NCBI GenBank assembly: GCA_963930775.1
Contig: OZ005699.1
Coordinates: forward strand, 5,353,501 to 5,417,500
DNA: 64,000 bases
Direction of reading: 5' to 3'
From: Cliona cf. orientalis
Taxonomy: Eukaryota > Porifera > Demospongiae > Clionaida > Clionaidae
Each line of letters opens with the position of its first letter. Within the stretch, counting starts at the first letter, position 1. Below are positions 10,357 through 22,494 of this stretch, piece by piece. The notes under the pieces were generated by a model. The model worked only from the letters and a program-made list of their open reading frames with translations. It made no database searches and was not told the origin of the DNA. The translations under genes were made by a program, and so were the position numbers.

Positions 10357-12178
10357 GGTACCATTAAATTGCGTGGGCGTGAGGTGGGGGATATGACACC
10401 TAAACCACATCAAAGTCATTAGGGAGGTGCATGTTGTGTAACCACGCCCTTTTAATTGCACAGGTCTCAGGGGTGTGGCTGCTAGAGCCGGAAGTGTTCA
10501 TTTAATATCCTCCATGGACCGGAAGCCGAGCCGGAAGGGAGGGGCCAGGCCACGCCCAAAACAGCCCCACCCTGTTCCCCGAGGACCACCATTCTCAATC
10601 AAGTGCCTACTAACCACCGGATGTCCACCGGAAGCCCACAATCAATCCCAATTAAAACACACAGCTTCCTCAAGGCCAAAACACACACACACACTGGGAG
10701 GCCGTTCTGCCACACCGCCCACGCAAGAGCTCACCTCATTTCCTGTGTGGGCGGAGTAACAACACGTCATCGCAACCACATCCGCTTCAAACCATCGTCA
10801 GCTTCCGTCCAGCCGTACAGGCCCCTCGATCGCACCGCCGTACAGAGCCTCATTAACTGACATGGCCTCACCTTTGACCTCCTGCCACGCCCCCAAAGCC
10901 TCCTGGCCGGGTTCAAAGGTCACCACCGCATCCGGGACACGCCCACTTATCGCCGCGGCCAAGTCCCAGGCCCCGATGTCCAAGCGCTGGCCTGTGAAGC
11001 CACGCCCAATCGGAAGCAATGAAACCTGCATTAACGCACACGCACACACTCCACACAGTGCCAGGAACACGCCCACATGCTTAATTAGGCCTAATTAAGC
11101 TTTTTTTTTTTTCAAGGCGACCAGAACACTAAGCAGAAAAAAAAATTGTTCGAAAACCGCCACAGAGTTGAGCTGGATGCATAGTAGAGCCATACAATGC
11201 AAGCAGGCAGCCTGAACTTCAAGTTTGTCAATAGTTGGTAAAGGTCGTCACGTTTATGTGCGCGCGACGCCCCGCCCCTCACGTAGCGCGTGGGCGGAAA
11301 ACATTGCAAATGCATGGCTTCCTATACAAACATATGGGGCAACTTCAAAGGGCCGTAACTTTAATTCTAAGGCGTGAATCAAAATTCCCCAGGGTCAAAT
11401 CTCTAGTTTCGACCCATTCTGCGTGCCCATGTAAAAATTATCTCCCCAAGTGCTCCCAAACCCCCCAAACATTAATTAATTATTTAAATCTTTTTTCAAG
11501 GAGACCAGAACACTAAGCAGAAAAAAAATTGTTCGAAAACAGCCACATAGTTGAGCTGGATGCATAGTAGAGCCATACAATGCAAGCAGGCAGCCTATAC
11601 ATCAATTTTGATCAAAGTGGGTAATGGTCGTCACGTTAATGTGCGCGCGTGGCCCCGCCCCTCACGTAGCGCGTGGGCGGAAAACATTGCAAACGCATGG
11701 CTTCCTATACAAACATATGGGAAAACATCAAAGGGCCATAACTTTAATTATAAGGTGTGAATCAAAAATCTGTCCGGTCAAATCTCTAGTTTTGACCCAT
11801 TCTGCATGCTCATGTAAAAATTATCCCCCAAAGTGCTCCCAATCCCCTCATGAATTAGATTATTTAATTATTTAAATATGCTTTTTTTTTCTACTTAGTG
11901 TATAATTTTTTCTACTTAGTGTATAATTTTTTAAGTCGTTGCGGTTAATAGTTAAGAAAGAATGCTTTGATCTTGCTTTGATGTGGGCAATTACCGGTGT
12001 TTTCTTCTGGGGCCATTTCCGGTCGCTAATTACACGCGCATAATCATCCCTGGCCGATTCTGGACACGCCCACCTTCGACCAAAAGCACTCGTATGGCCT
12101 CTTTGGCCACGCCCCTTCACGATTCGCTAATTGAATTAGCCATTCCTGACGCTCACGCCCACGCAATTAAATGGTACC
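10357..12178. mobile_element. TTAA-type element, inverted copy with insertions
   Basis: The same element as 4918-5932 in the opposite orientation, flanked by TTAA at 10353-10356 and 12179-12182. About 830 bp of CACTAAG-type sequence (about 11111-11935) sits at the position of the poly-A run in the first copy. Outside that insertion the two copies are nearly identical, which suggests recent activity. Confidence 0.75.
11127..11925. repeat. Two tandem CACTAAG units
   Basis: Units of about 380 bp start with CACTAAGCAGAAAAAAA at 11127 and 11511. Each carries GGTAA(A/T)GGTCGTCA, CGCCCCTCACGTAGCGCGTG and GACCCATTCTGC in that order. The block closes with TCTACTTAGTGTATAAT, the inverted terminus, written twice. 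Similar units occur at 12190-12530 (reverse), 20705-21660 and, partially, 9380-9640. Confidence 0.7.
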
Positions 12179-12544
12179 TTAAATAATCTAATTCATGGAG
12201 GGTTTGGGAGTACTTGGGGACATAATTTTTATCAGAATGGGTCGAAATCAGAGATTTGATCCAGGGGAATTTTGATTCATGCCTTAGAATTAAAGTTACG
12301 GCCCTTTGAATTTATCCCATATGTTTGTATAGGAAGCCATGCATTTGCAAAGTTTTCCACCCACGCGCTACGTGAGGGGCGGGGCCACGCGTGCACATCA
12401 ACGTGACGACCATTACCCACTTTGGTCAAAATTGATGTATAGGCTGCCTGCTTGCATTGTATGGCTCTACTAAGCATCCAGCTCAACTAAGTGGTGGTTT
12501 TCGGACAATTTTTTTCCTGCTTAGTGTATAGTGTATGGTCTCCT

Positions 12545-13985
12545 TGAAAAGAAAAAAAAAGACAAACAGAACGGCATACTTTCCTCTATGGAATTCTACA
12601 GTGCCGCTGTAGAGCCATACTTTCTTACGAAATCCATCAGGGTAGACCAGTACTGTATATGAAAATACAGTAATAACTACCCTTATGATCTTAGCATAAG
12701 ACAAAAGGAATAAAGTGGCAAATAATTGTACTGGCTTCCTTCCACGTATGTTTGATATGGTGGTGGAATAATGACAACCAATAATCACAGCAATCACCAT
12801 AAACCAGATGTAGAAGGGAAAGACAAACTGGAGCCATGTTTTAGCGTATACATCAAGACCATTGTAGAAACACACTGAGATGCTAAATATTATACCTACA
12901 AAAGAATTTGTGACTCCTGTTGGAAAAAAGGTAACCTGATTTGCTCTAACTATATTGGCAAAGAAGATCAGTCCGTTGATTGTTCCAGTCGACACAGTAA
13001 AGTTCAAAATTATTAAAAACCCCACAAGTAGAATTGCTGCAACAATAATAGTTGGCACTATAGCAAAAGTCATAAAGCTAGAACACTCTTTGCAGTTAGA
13101 TGTTCCAAGACTTGGCTAAGATTTACCAGACATGCACCACAGAGAATGCCTGAGCGGCTGAAAGCACACTGCTTGTCTAGAGTTTCTAGGTGAAAATTCA
13201 GTGAGCTAATATCTCCTTGGCAATAGTCATAAGGGAAATGATCATGAATGATTATTGCAGTGTTAGATGCTGCATGTAACCAATGATACTCACTTATTAT
13301 TTTTTTATAATTTTTCAAGTCACAACCCACTCCATTATGAGATTCTATTATGCTAGAACACACACACTTTTTGAAATCTTGCTAATTTCATAACCCAAGG
13401 GACAGAGCTTCATAATAATGAATTGCTGAAATAGGATGTAGAATCTTGGTGGGAGCATTCTTCTCAACGATTGATCACGAGCGAGCTCAGGAGTACCAGC
13501 GCTAGCATCTAGGGCTCTTAATTTCAGCCAGTAAAGAGACCTCAGAGTACTTATGGTAAAGTGCAAGGTTGTGCAATGTCGTCCTACGCTTTGTACATCT
13601 TATCTTGTGCTTAAACTTCCTTCATCAGGTGATTCTGTGAGATTAACTATGGACGGGACAATCCATAATCTCTGCCCAACTGCATGCGGCTGCTTCAATT
13701 TCAAAAGTTTCACCCCGAAAGATATTCATTCTATATTCAGTGATATTCCATACAGGAACAGAATCAAAACATATGCATATACGAGTCGGATTTGAGATGA
13801 CTGTACCTGTTCCATTGTCTTGAAATATTGTGATTAAGGGTCTGTACAGAGCTGAATCAATCCAACCTCTGTAAATGTCATCATCTGCTATTGTAGCTGT
13901 ATTAGATGAAAAATTCAATACAAATTCCTTATAGGATGTTCCTTTAAAACACGTATAATCTGAATCTTTAGTAAAGATAGCTCCA
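12545..13985 (-). pseudogene. Multi-pass membrane protein copy B, upstream part
   Basis: Minus-strand frames in order: TCFKGTSYKEF...DDDIYRGWID (end of a beta-helix/PMP-like repeat), SNPTRICICFDS, FRGETFEIEA, VGRHCTTLHFTI, KLCPLGYEISK, CAFSRSGILCGACLVNLSQV, then membrane segments with NGLDVYAKTWLQFVFPFYIW, RGRKPVQLFATLFLLSYAK and YPDGFRKKVWLYSGTVEF. This matches the last ectodomain repeats and membrane bundle of large animal surface proteins with polymorphic-outer-membrane-type repeats (family recognised from memory). Breaks: a frameshift near 13700, an in-frame stop near 13590, and a one-base loss in an A run near 13370 between EISK and CVCSS. The reading ends at 12545 in transposon sequence after GKYAVLFVF; the rest is at 8427-9060. 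Confidence 0.75.
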
Positions 13986-14773
13986 CCTTAGCACGAGTTT
14001 CTCTTTCGCTGGCACTTTGCCGTCTATCTTCTCTTTCTTCAGTTGACTCAGCAGCCAGTCTCTCACTCTGGTTAATCCTCATTCGTTGTAGCCTAGCTTC
14101 TCTCTCTCCAGCTGACTCAGCAGCTAGTCTGTCTTGCATCTGCTGTAGCCTGGCGTCTCTTTCTTCAGTTGACTCAGCAGCCAGTCTCTCACTCTGGTTA
14201 ATCCTCATTCGTTGTAGCCTAGCTTCTCTCTCTCCAGCTGACTCAGCAGCTAGTCTGTCTTGCATCCGCTGTAGCCTGGCTTCTCTTTCTTCAGTTGACT
14301 CAGCAGCCAGTCTTGCACTCTGGTTAATCCTCATTCGCTGTAGCCTAGCTTCTCTCTCTACAGCTGACTCGGCAGCTAGTCTGTCTCGCATCTGCTGTAG
14401 CCTGGCCTCTCTCTCTTCAGCTGACTCGGAAGCTAGTCTGTCTCGCATCTGCTGTAGCCTGGCCTCTCTCTCTTCAGCTGACTCGGAAGCTACTCTTTCT
14501 CGCATTTGCTGTAGCCTGCCCTCCCTTTCTTCAGCTGACTCAACATTTAGCCTATCGCGTCTACGTTGCAGATATGCTTGCCTTTGCTCTACTGTTTGAG
14601 CAGCTCGTCTGGCCCTGTCTCTGACTCGCCTCTTTGCCAATCTTTCTTCTTTGTTCGGCTGACTCCGAGGCGCGGCGAGCTCTTTCTCGCTCTCGCCTCC
14701 TCTGAAGCTTTCTTTCTCTTTCATCTACAACTGATTCAGAGAATAATTGACTTTCGTTTTGTGATGAAGCCAT
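13915..14773 (-). pseudogene. STPR-like coiled-coil repeat protein, one frameshift
   Basis: The first ATG is at 14773 and reads MASSQNESQLFSES, then a basic region RRRERERARRASESAEQR. After one frameshift near 14640 (one extra A) an open run of about 240 residues continues to 13915. It consists of about ten repeats of the type ESAEEREARLQQMRDRLA, alternating 19 and 23 residues (a 126-bp DNA super-unit). The 23-residue period and RxARLxxMRxR signature resemble the STPR DNA-binding repeat of FMBP-1 and repeats seen near helicase genes of some Helitrons. That link is an inference. It ends directly where the ectodomain frame of membrane copy B becomes readable, so it may be an exon inserted into that gene or a separate gene. 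Confidence 0.55.
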
Positions 14774-14990
14774 GGGATTTAAAGAAGAACGAAAACACTC
14801 AAAACAGACCGTTCGTTTTGCTTGTACACGAGTGTAAATTTGCAATTGGCTAAATTAGAACGGCGTATATACGGCCCGTATAGCCCAGGCACGAGAATGC
14901 GCAATGGAATATTTCACGTTTACGTTCATAGCAATGCTGGGGATATAATTTCGCGTGACGGACGTACCATGATAATAATAATATATAATA

Positions 14991-15522
14991 CCGTAAAGTC
15001 TGGTTAATAAGCGCACATGCTTATTAAGCGCATATTTTTTAATAAGCGCATGCTTCCTTCCTGTTACTAAGTATTGTCTAATAAGCGCATGCGCCCAATA
15101 AAGACGACAGTAATAGTCACCGTTCGATCAAGAGTGTTCCATGCTCTACATGGCTAGAACTAATTTACCAACCTATTTTCGGATAGCCAGCTGCATGAGA
15201 TCGGCTATACTCAACACTTCGATGTTCCACTGAGACGGGTTCGGACTCTTGACCTCTGCCTTGACCGAAGCGAGCGCCAAAGAAATCGGCTATTTTTCCA
15301 CGGTTTTCTTCCAGCGATGGCTTCCGATCATACTCCCATGAACCATAACAGAGCTTAGTCCAAGAAATGCTGTGTTCATAACTTGCTAGCTTTGTCATTG
15401 AGCGCTCGAACGTGCTGGCAGTGGGCGGGGCCAAAACTTCACTCTCTATTAAGCGCACATCGTCTAATAGGCGCATATTTCGAGAGTGATAAGCGCATGC
15501 GCTTATTAACCAGACTTTACGG
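14991..15522. mobile_element. CCGTA-type MITE with GCGCTTATTAA words
   Basis: The ends are CCGTAAAGTCTGGTTAATAA and its complement, bordered by TA. Both ends carry repeated (A)AGCGCATGCGCTTATTA words. The interior (GGTTGGTAAATTAG, CAGCTGCATGAGATCGG, TGCTGGCAGTGGGCGGGGCC) is shared with 37570-38111 in reverse orientation. Confidence 0.85.
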
Positions 15523-15716
15523 TATATAATATAAAATTCGCGCATAGCTGTACCGTTTATGTGGGGCTCGCTCAGGCTCGCCCCAATAATAGTATTAAAA
15601 TTATAATTATAATATTTTGATGGCTCATTTATGATTTGTGCCTATACATATTGACATTGCAACAGCAATAATTGTCTTGAGATTAATTACGATGAGTTCG
15701 AGGCACCCATCACACG

Positions 15717-17267
15717 ATGAGCTCTTTTCAGGTGTTGCTTTTCTTCTTCTCTAGCATCTGTATACCTCGGATTAGTTGTATTCAACGTGATAATGGTGAT
15801 CAGTGTCCACTTTGGCATATCCATGATAGTAATGGTGAGTGTGCATGTGGAGCAAGTCTTAATGGAATAATAAACTGTGATAAAGATTTTATACATGTGG
15901 AAAATGGCTACTGCTTAACTTGGAATAACTTGACAACAAAAGAAGAATTATATCGCTCTCCGTTAAGTCGTTGGACATTTGCTCTTACTGATCAGGGATA
16001 TTATAGCATACCAATTGATGTAACACGCCAGAGACTCAATCACGTAATGTGCCACCGTTTTAATAGACAGGGGGCACAGTGTAGCCAGTGCATTAGCGGC
16101 TATGGACCTGCTGTGTTTTCAGATGGTATCACCTGTGCTGACCGTTCGAAGCATAAATATCTCTGGATATTGAATCTTATGTTTCAATTGACTATGGTGA
16201 CATTAATGTGCCTTGCATTCATGATATTTCAGATCAAAGGAACTTCTAGCCTCTCAACATCATCATTGCTTACACTCAGAATGTTGCTTTTCAATATGGA
16301 CTTTCTGCAGTAGATTACTTTGGTCGAAAGATAGGCACAATAATCATTACTCTTCTCGATATCTGGAATCTGGATTATTTTAGATTGCTTCTCGGTCCAT
16401 TATGCATTAGTTCATCACTTACAGCAATCCACTGTATTCTTTTCCAATACATTATTGCCATCTATCCACTCCTTTTTACTGGCATGACTTGCTTATGTAT
16501 TAATAATATCGAGAAGTCTATAATTTTTCATCCATTAAGAAGGTGTTTAAGCAAGTCATGGGATCCCAAGACAACAATTCTTCACACTTTCGCCACCTTT
16601 TTCTTACTTTCATACACTAAACTCTTGTATACATCTATAAGTCTTCTGTTAGTTGTTCATTCATACAATGTACGTTACTGGCAAAAAATCACCAAATTCA
16701 GCAGTTCTGCTATTTGATCCCTCCATCAAGTTCCTTCACTTTGATCATGCTCCTTATGCGACTGTTGCACTACTCACTCTTTCGATATGTATTGTCCCAC
16801 CGCCTATGCTACTATTGCTATATCCAACGAAATTATTAAGAAAATGCTTTAATCGCTTTAGATTTCAGCGGTGGGATGTGCTTCACCACATCATGGATGT
16901 ATTTCAAGGATGGTACAAGGATGGAACAGAGGGTACCTATGATTATAGATTTCTTTCGGCCTTCTTTCTTGTCTTGCGAATTGCTCATGGTGGAAAAACT
17001 TTTGTGATATCTTTGGTGGACAACAAGGAGAAACGTATACTCATACAAGTTTTGTTCGTCGGAGTTTTACAAATTTTAATGGGGTTGCTGTTTTTCATAT
17101 TAAAGCCGTTTAAAATAAATTGGATGAGTAAGGTTGATGGAATTATTTTTACTTTGGCTGGATGCTATGTGCTAATAGAGACCCTTAACAACAAGTGGCT
17201 CTTCATCTTCACAACAATAGTGATAATATTAATAGTTGTATTTATGCATGTTATAGGAAGTTTGTGA
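15717..17267 (+). pseudogene. Cys-rich multi-pass membrane protein, decayed copy C
   Basis: The best-preserved of the three paralogues. Signal peptide (VLLFFFSSICI), then CPLWHIHDSNGECACG, GIINCDKDFIHVENGYC, LTWNNLT, MCHRFNRQGAQCSQC and ISGYGPAVFSDGITC, so about ten cysteines before the first helix. Then about seven helices with ATFFLLSYTKLLYTS, SAVLLFDPSIKFLHF, MLLLLYPTKLL, FQRWDVLHHIMDVFQGWYKD and FLSAFFLVLRI, ending at VIGSL. Two frameshifts are needed to read it through: one near 16255-16280 (before NVAFQYGLSAV) and one near 16672 (before TGKKSPNSAV). No intron is evident. It is either a recent pseudogene or a real gene with two assembly indels. Cell-surface role inferred, function unknown. 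Confidence 0.7.
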
Positions 17268-18542
17268 TCATACATTAGTGAGCATAATGTTTTTTTGCTA
17301 AACATATACCCACATGAATAAACTAATTGAACTATTATAGCATAGCAAAATTAATGATAATTTTGGTGTTTTTAAGTAAGTTAGCTTCCCTCAATGTTAT
17401 AGTTTATGCAGTCTTGTTACATTAGGAAACTGGTCATGCTAATTTTTTGTGGAATATTCATTAATGGTTAACATTGTATGTCTATCACTGTAGTTGTGAC
17501 TGTGAAGAGTTTACCTTATAATAATAATAATAATTTATACTCTAGTTATAGGAAAGCCTCTCCTATGGCATACCCCTGGGTGACCACACTGTCACCTGTG
17601 CTAGGATGCTCAGCTAGCCATCATTGTTGTCAAAGATTCATAAGCACTGCCTTGTACACAACATAGCTACAAGTGCTTTCTCGCTCTTTAACTTACTCGG
17701 TGTTATAATACGTATGAACCATATTTTGGTACAGGAAAAGAAGTGGTGCTGCAGTGGAAAGAAAATCAACTGCCCAGTACAACACATGGAAAAACAATTT
17801 AAAAACGCGCTTTTTTCTGGTAAAGGTCGTCAATCGCTCCATAATTTTATTATACATTGTACTAGGGTGATGTATTAAATCATCGAGGGGGCGAGCCTTC
17901 GCTCATAGACTTTAATAGTAGGGGGGATTAGGATACCCCCTCTACTATCTTCGATCCATACTACCAAGAGTACATACAATACAAGCAGCTAGTTATCTGT
18001 TGCTCAGTCTATTGTCACTATATTATATTATTAAAAGACCAAGGGATGAGGATAGTTTCATACCATGCATGATTCATCCCCAATACGTCAGAAGTTTGCC
18101 ACCGAGGCTACTCTGACTACTACATACATGTGCCAGGCTAGAGTACCCGCCTCTGGCCTGATTGTGGTATGTGTGTGTGGTAGGTTCATAAATTTTACCA
18201 TTCTGATCATGAGCGCTAGCTAGTTCCTCCTCTATTATTCAAATGATGTTATGAATCGAATTTGTGTTTACATTAGCACTACTTCTCTGTAGTTAATCAA
18301 ATACAACGCATGATCCAATTTAACGCAAGAAATTAGCATTTTACCATATATAATAGAGGGATATTATCTATTGTCTATGATTTCACCAATTCTCATAACG
18401 TTTATATAATAATTGGGGCGAGCCTGAGCAAACCCCACACTAATCGAGAAAAATGCTGTACTTATGTATGTATGTATGTATATATAATATATATTATATA
18501 TATGTAGCAATACGTCAAACACGTGCTCGCTAGCATACGCAT
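17268..18542. other. Intergenic, repeat fragments
   Basis: It holds a fragment of the CCGTACTTAATC family (about 17790-17845, with GGTAAAGGTCGTCA at 17819), a GGGGCGAGCCTGAGC motif at 18416 that also occurs inverted at 15565 and 32086, and an ATGT/AT microsatellite at 18465-18510. No gene is seen. Confidence 0.5.
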
Positions 18543-19125
18543 AACTACTTTGCGTAGCAGTTCTCGCTCAGCGAGCCACTATGCCAATCTTCGAGATTGA
18601 TATTGACTGGAGTATACTCTTGATATTGAGCGTGCATGCAAGCATTCATGCGCGTGCGCTAAAGTTAGATCACGTGACAAGGGAGTGATATGTATTATAC
18701 ATGCATGCATGGTACATGGTGCATTTGGTCTATGCTGCAGCATTAACAACCAAAGAGGGTCCACTGTGTCATCAATCGTGAAACAATGAAGCCAAGAGTA
18801 GGCCAATTGACAGGCCACATCTAGCAACATCTTTACCATCAGCAACAGGATAAACAACTTTGGGCCTAGAAGGTGCGATCATTTTTGGCCGCGCGAACAT
18901 TGATTTGCCCGGTAAGCACAGTCCAGCAGAACGGTAGAGTTTGTAGGCCTTGCATGACCATCTTGAGGGATGCCACAGCTTTTGACTCAGCAATACATGG
19001 TGACGTGGCCTGAGTCACCGAAGAGAGTAAGAAAGAAAATTTAGACGCACGCGAAAGATACGTCCAGAAGCCATACGAAACGACTCAAGCCCGAGTAGAG
19101 ACCTCGCTTTGCTCGGAATTATCGA
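18543..19125. repeat. 580-bp interspersed repeat, copy 1 (reverse)
   Basis: Reverse-complement homologue of 27015-27606, sharing GGTCATGCAAGGCCTACAAA, the TTCTGCTGGACTGTGCTTAC block and the palindrome CTCGCTGAGCGAG near one end. No confident reading frame survives in both copies. Confidence 0.7.
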
Positions 19126-20010
19126 GGTAAAGATCGTCAACGTTGGCCGCGTTTAACTTAGCTCATCCAAAGATGCAGCCAGTCGCATCCATTCGATGCT
19201 AGAAAGGTACCGTAAGGCATCAGTACAAGTATATACAGCAAAATTGAAGGCTGGGTCTATAGCCTGGCTGCAAGGACTACGTTATGATATAATTTCAGTA
19301 GCTAGCTAGCTGTACAATGCTGTACTTCCAAATAATCAGTGGCTCCTAATCCCACTTACTGTACCGCCTGCTGCGTAGTAAAGCAAGGGCGGAGAAGGGG
19401 CAGCAAATGGGGTGGGGGGAGCTGTGCTTTTTGATGGTAGCTATGGTGTGATCATCGGTGTGCATAAAGCCCATGGCCACTAGGGGGGTTTGGGGGCATG
19501 CTCCCTCAAAACATTTGGACACATTTCGAGAACGTTTTCTGAGGTGTTTTGGCAGTTGTTTTTGAAGCCAATCTATCATATCATATCTGATCTCAGAGGA
19601 GGTACGAAATTAATATTCCACGTGACTTTTGCGCATACGTGTCCCCGTATGCTAATAGCTAAAAACAGCGGGATCGTCAAGGGTTCGCTAGCTCAACTGT
19701 TCGATGGTTTGGCAGGGATCCTGACCCTTGAAAATTGCCATCCAGGAACTATGTAAAGTCTATGGGAATAAAAATGATGACTCAGTAGTTTATCTTGGGC
19801 ACGTGACGCTTTCGTACCTCAAACCGCTGGTCGTAATTAACCTTTGGCTAATAGGTCACTGATTAAATCACTATAACATAGGCTTCCATGAAGGTTTTTG
19901 TTAGGATATCATTGCGATTTTCAAACTCAGTGCTATTGATTTACTGAGGGAGCCCCTGCTAGCTAATTAGCAGCAATTTTTTCTTTGGAATGTTAGTCAG
20001 TCACTTTTGA
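19126..20010. other. Intergenic, no gene seen
   Basis: Mixed low-copy sequence. A GGGGGGTTTGGGGGCATGCT motif lies at about 19483. No exon or RNA gene is supported. Confidence 0.45.
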
Positions 20011-20704
20011 TTAAGGCACAACCTTAATTGTGTGGGTGTAAGGTGGGGGATACGCCCCCTAAACCACATCAAAGTCATAAGAGTGTGGTACATTGGTACA
20101 TGTTGTGTGACCACGCCCTTTTAATTGTCCAGGTCTAAGGGGTGTGGCTGCTATAGCCGGAAGTGTTCATTTAATATCCTCAATGGATCGGAAGCCGAGC
20201 CGGAAGGGAGGGGCCAGGCTACGCCCAAAACAGCACCACCCTGTGCCTCATTATTTTCAATCAAGTGCCGATTGGCCACTGGATGTCCACCGGAAGCCCA
20301 CAATCAATCCCAATTAAAACACACAGCACACAAACACTTCAAGGCCGTTCTGCCACACCGCCCACACGAGCTCACCTCATTTCCGGTGTGGGCGGGGTAA
20401 CAACACATCATCGCAACCACATCCGCTTCAAACCTTCCATCCAGCCGTACGGTTCCCTCGATCATATTGGCGTACAGTGCCTCATTAACTGACATGGCCT
20501 CACTTTTTACCTCCTGTCACGCCCCCAAAGCCACCTGGCGAGGTTTAAAGGTCACACCGCATCGGGGACACGCCCACCTATCGCCGCGGCTCGGTCCTGC
20601 GCCCCGATATCAAACCTGCATTAACGCACACTTGACACGCACACACTGCACACAGTGCCTGGAACACACCCACATGCTTAATCAGCTTTTTTTTTTCAAG
20701 GGGA

Positions 20705-21660
20705 CCACACACTAAGCAGAAAAAAAAAATTATCCAGAAACCACCATATAATCGAGCTGGATGCATAGTAGAACCATACAGGCAGCCTAAACTTCAAGTT
20801 TATCAAAAGTTGGTAAAGGTAGTCACGTTTATGTTCGCGCGAAGCCCCGCCCCTCACGTAGCGCGTGGGCGGAAAACATTGCAAACGCATAGCTTCCCTA
20901 GTGCCATAACTTTAATTCTAAGGTGTGTATCAAAATTCCACGCCATCAAATTTCCTATTTTGACCCATTCTGTGTGCCCGTATAAAAATTACGTCCCCAA
21001 GTGCTCCCAATTCCTCCATGAATTATTTCTTTTTTTCTTAGTGTGTAATTTTTCAAGGGGACCACACACTAAGCAGAAAAAAATGGTCCGAAAACCACAG
21101 CTGGATACATAGTAGAGCCATACAATGCAAACAGGCATCAAAAGAGCAACATATACATACAATGTTTGGTAAAGGGTCGTCAACGTATCCCGCGCGCCGG
21201 TAATTTTTTATGGGCAAATATGGCTTCCTATACAAACCTATGGAGAATTTTAAAGTGCCATATCTCTAATTTTAAGGTGTGAATCAAAATTTCCCACCAT
21301 CAATTTTTTTTAGTTTCAACACATTCTGCGTGCCCATGTAAAAATTATCTCCCCAAGTGCTCCCATTCCCCCGGTGAATTACATTATTTTTTTTCCTACT
21401 TAGTGTATAAGGAGACCACACACTAAGCAGAAAAAAATAGTCCGAAAACCACGACATAGTTGTTAGTAGAGCCATACAATGCAAGCAGGCTGCCTATACG
21501 CCAATTTGGCCCAATTGGGTAAAGGTCGTCAAGTCTATGTGCGCGCGTAGCCCCGCCCCTCACATAGCGCGTGGGCGGAAACATTGCAAATGCATGGCTT
21601 CCCTATTGTAAGGTGTGAATAAAAAAAATCTGTCTAGTTTTGACCCATTCTGCGTGCCCA
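20705..21660. repeat. Array of three CACTAAG units
   Basis: CACTAAGCAGAAAAAAA begins units at about 20708, 21067 and 21419. The first two close with an inverted CTTAGTG terminus (about 21038 and 21397). The repeated order is CACTAAG, CATACAATGCAA(G/A)CAGGC, GGTAAAGG, GCCCCGCCCCTCAC, GACCCATTCTG, GCCCATGTAAAAATT. The head-to-tail arrangement suggests repeated insertion into the same kind of site or tandem duplication. Confidence 0.7.
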
Positions 21661-21685
21661 TGTAAAAATTGTCCCCCATGAATTA

Positions 21686-22135
21686 CCGTATTTTCTCGTT
21701 ATTATGCGCATCTCGCTTATAAGCGCATATTCGTTAGTAAAGCACATACTATTTTCCTGACCTAAGTACTCGTTGTTAGGCGCATTTTGTGTATAAGCGC
21801 ATATGTGACCCTTGACCTCGATATCTGCATGCTTTCTTGCTAGCCCAAGGTTCCAGCCGTTTCAAATTACTCGAAATCACGATGACTACTATCGATTCTC
21901 AGGTTCTTCGAGCTATGAGCGCCATTTTGAGCTGGGCGGTATGCAGCAACTCGAATTATTGTGCGATCGATCGATTGGCTACGCCCCTAAATGATGCTGT
22001 GAGCGCGCATGCGTTCTTGGATGCAGCTATTCTTTGTTATGCGCATCTCGCTATTAGGCGCACTTCGCTATTAAGCGCCGGTTTTTTTTTCCTGTGGAGA
22101 TATAAGCGCATACGCTTAATAGCGGGAAAATACGG
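21686..22135. mobile_element. CCGTA-type MITE
   Basis: The ends are CCGTATTTTCTCGTTATTAT and the complement of CCGTATTTTCCCGCTATTAA, bordered by TA. GCGCAT and AAGCGCAT words repeat near both ends, as in 14991-15522, but the interior differs. Confidence 0.8.
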
Positions 22136-22494
22136 TAGATTATTTAATTATTAATCTTATTTAATTATTTAAGTTTGCTTTTTTCTACTTAGTTTGTAAT
22201 AAGTCGTTGCGGTTAACTTCGAAGTGGGCAATTACTGGTCTTTTCTTCAGGGGCCACTTCCGGTCGCTAATTACACGCGCATAATCGCCCCCTGGCTCTT
22301 TCTGGACACGCCCACCTCTGACCACAAACACTCGTATGGCCTCCTTGGCCACGCACCCTCACGATTTGCTAATTGAATTAGCCAATGCTCACGGTCCGAC
22401 CACGCACTTAAGGTTACCATTCGAAAGGCCAAAAAATTACCCTAGAGTTAATAGCACCGAGTTAAAAAGTCACAATGATATCCTCTGAAGTCAT

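Larger units (their letters stand above)
9061..12545. mobile_element. Transposon nest splitting membrane-protein copy B
   Basis: A 3.4-kb block built of repeats: a partial TTAA-type element (9112-9352), CACTAAG-type ends at about 9089 and 9380, a CCGTA MITE (9647-9993), a tRNA-like module (10194-10264), a full TTAA-type element (10357-12178) itself holding two CACTAAG units, and a further CACTAAG unit in reverse (about 12190-12530). No host exon is seen inside. Confidence 0.75.
20015..22415. mobile_element. Diverged TTAA-type composite with CACTAAG array
   Basis: The left part (20015-20690) matches 10357-11110, including GGTGTGGCTGCTA and TGTGGGCGG blocks. The right part (about 22200-22415) matches 11935-12178. 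The ends are more worn than in the other copies and only the left TTAA is clear. Between them lie three CACTAAG units (20705-21660) and a CCGTA MITE (21686-22135). Confidence 0.65.
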
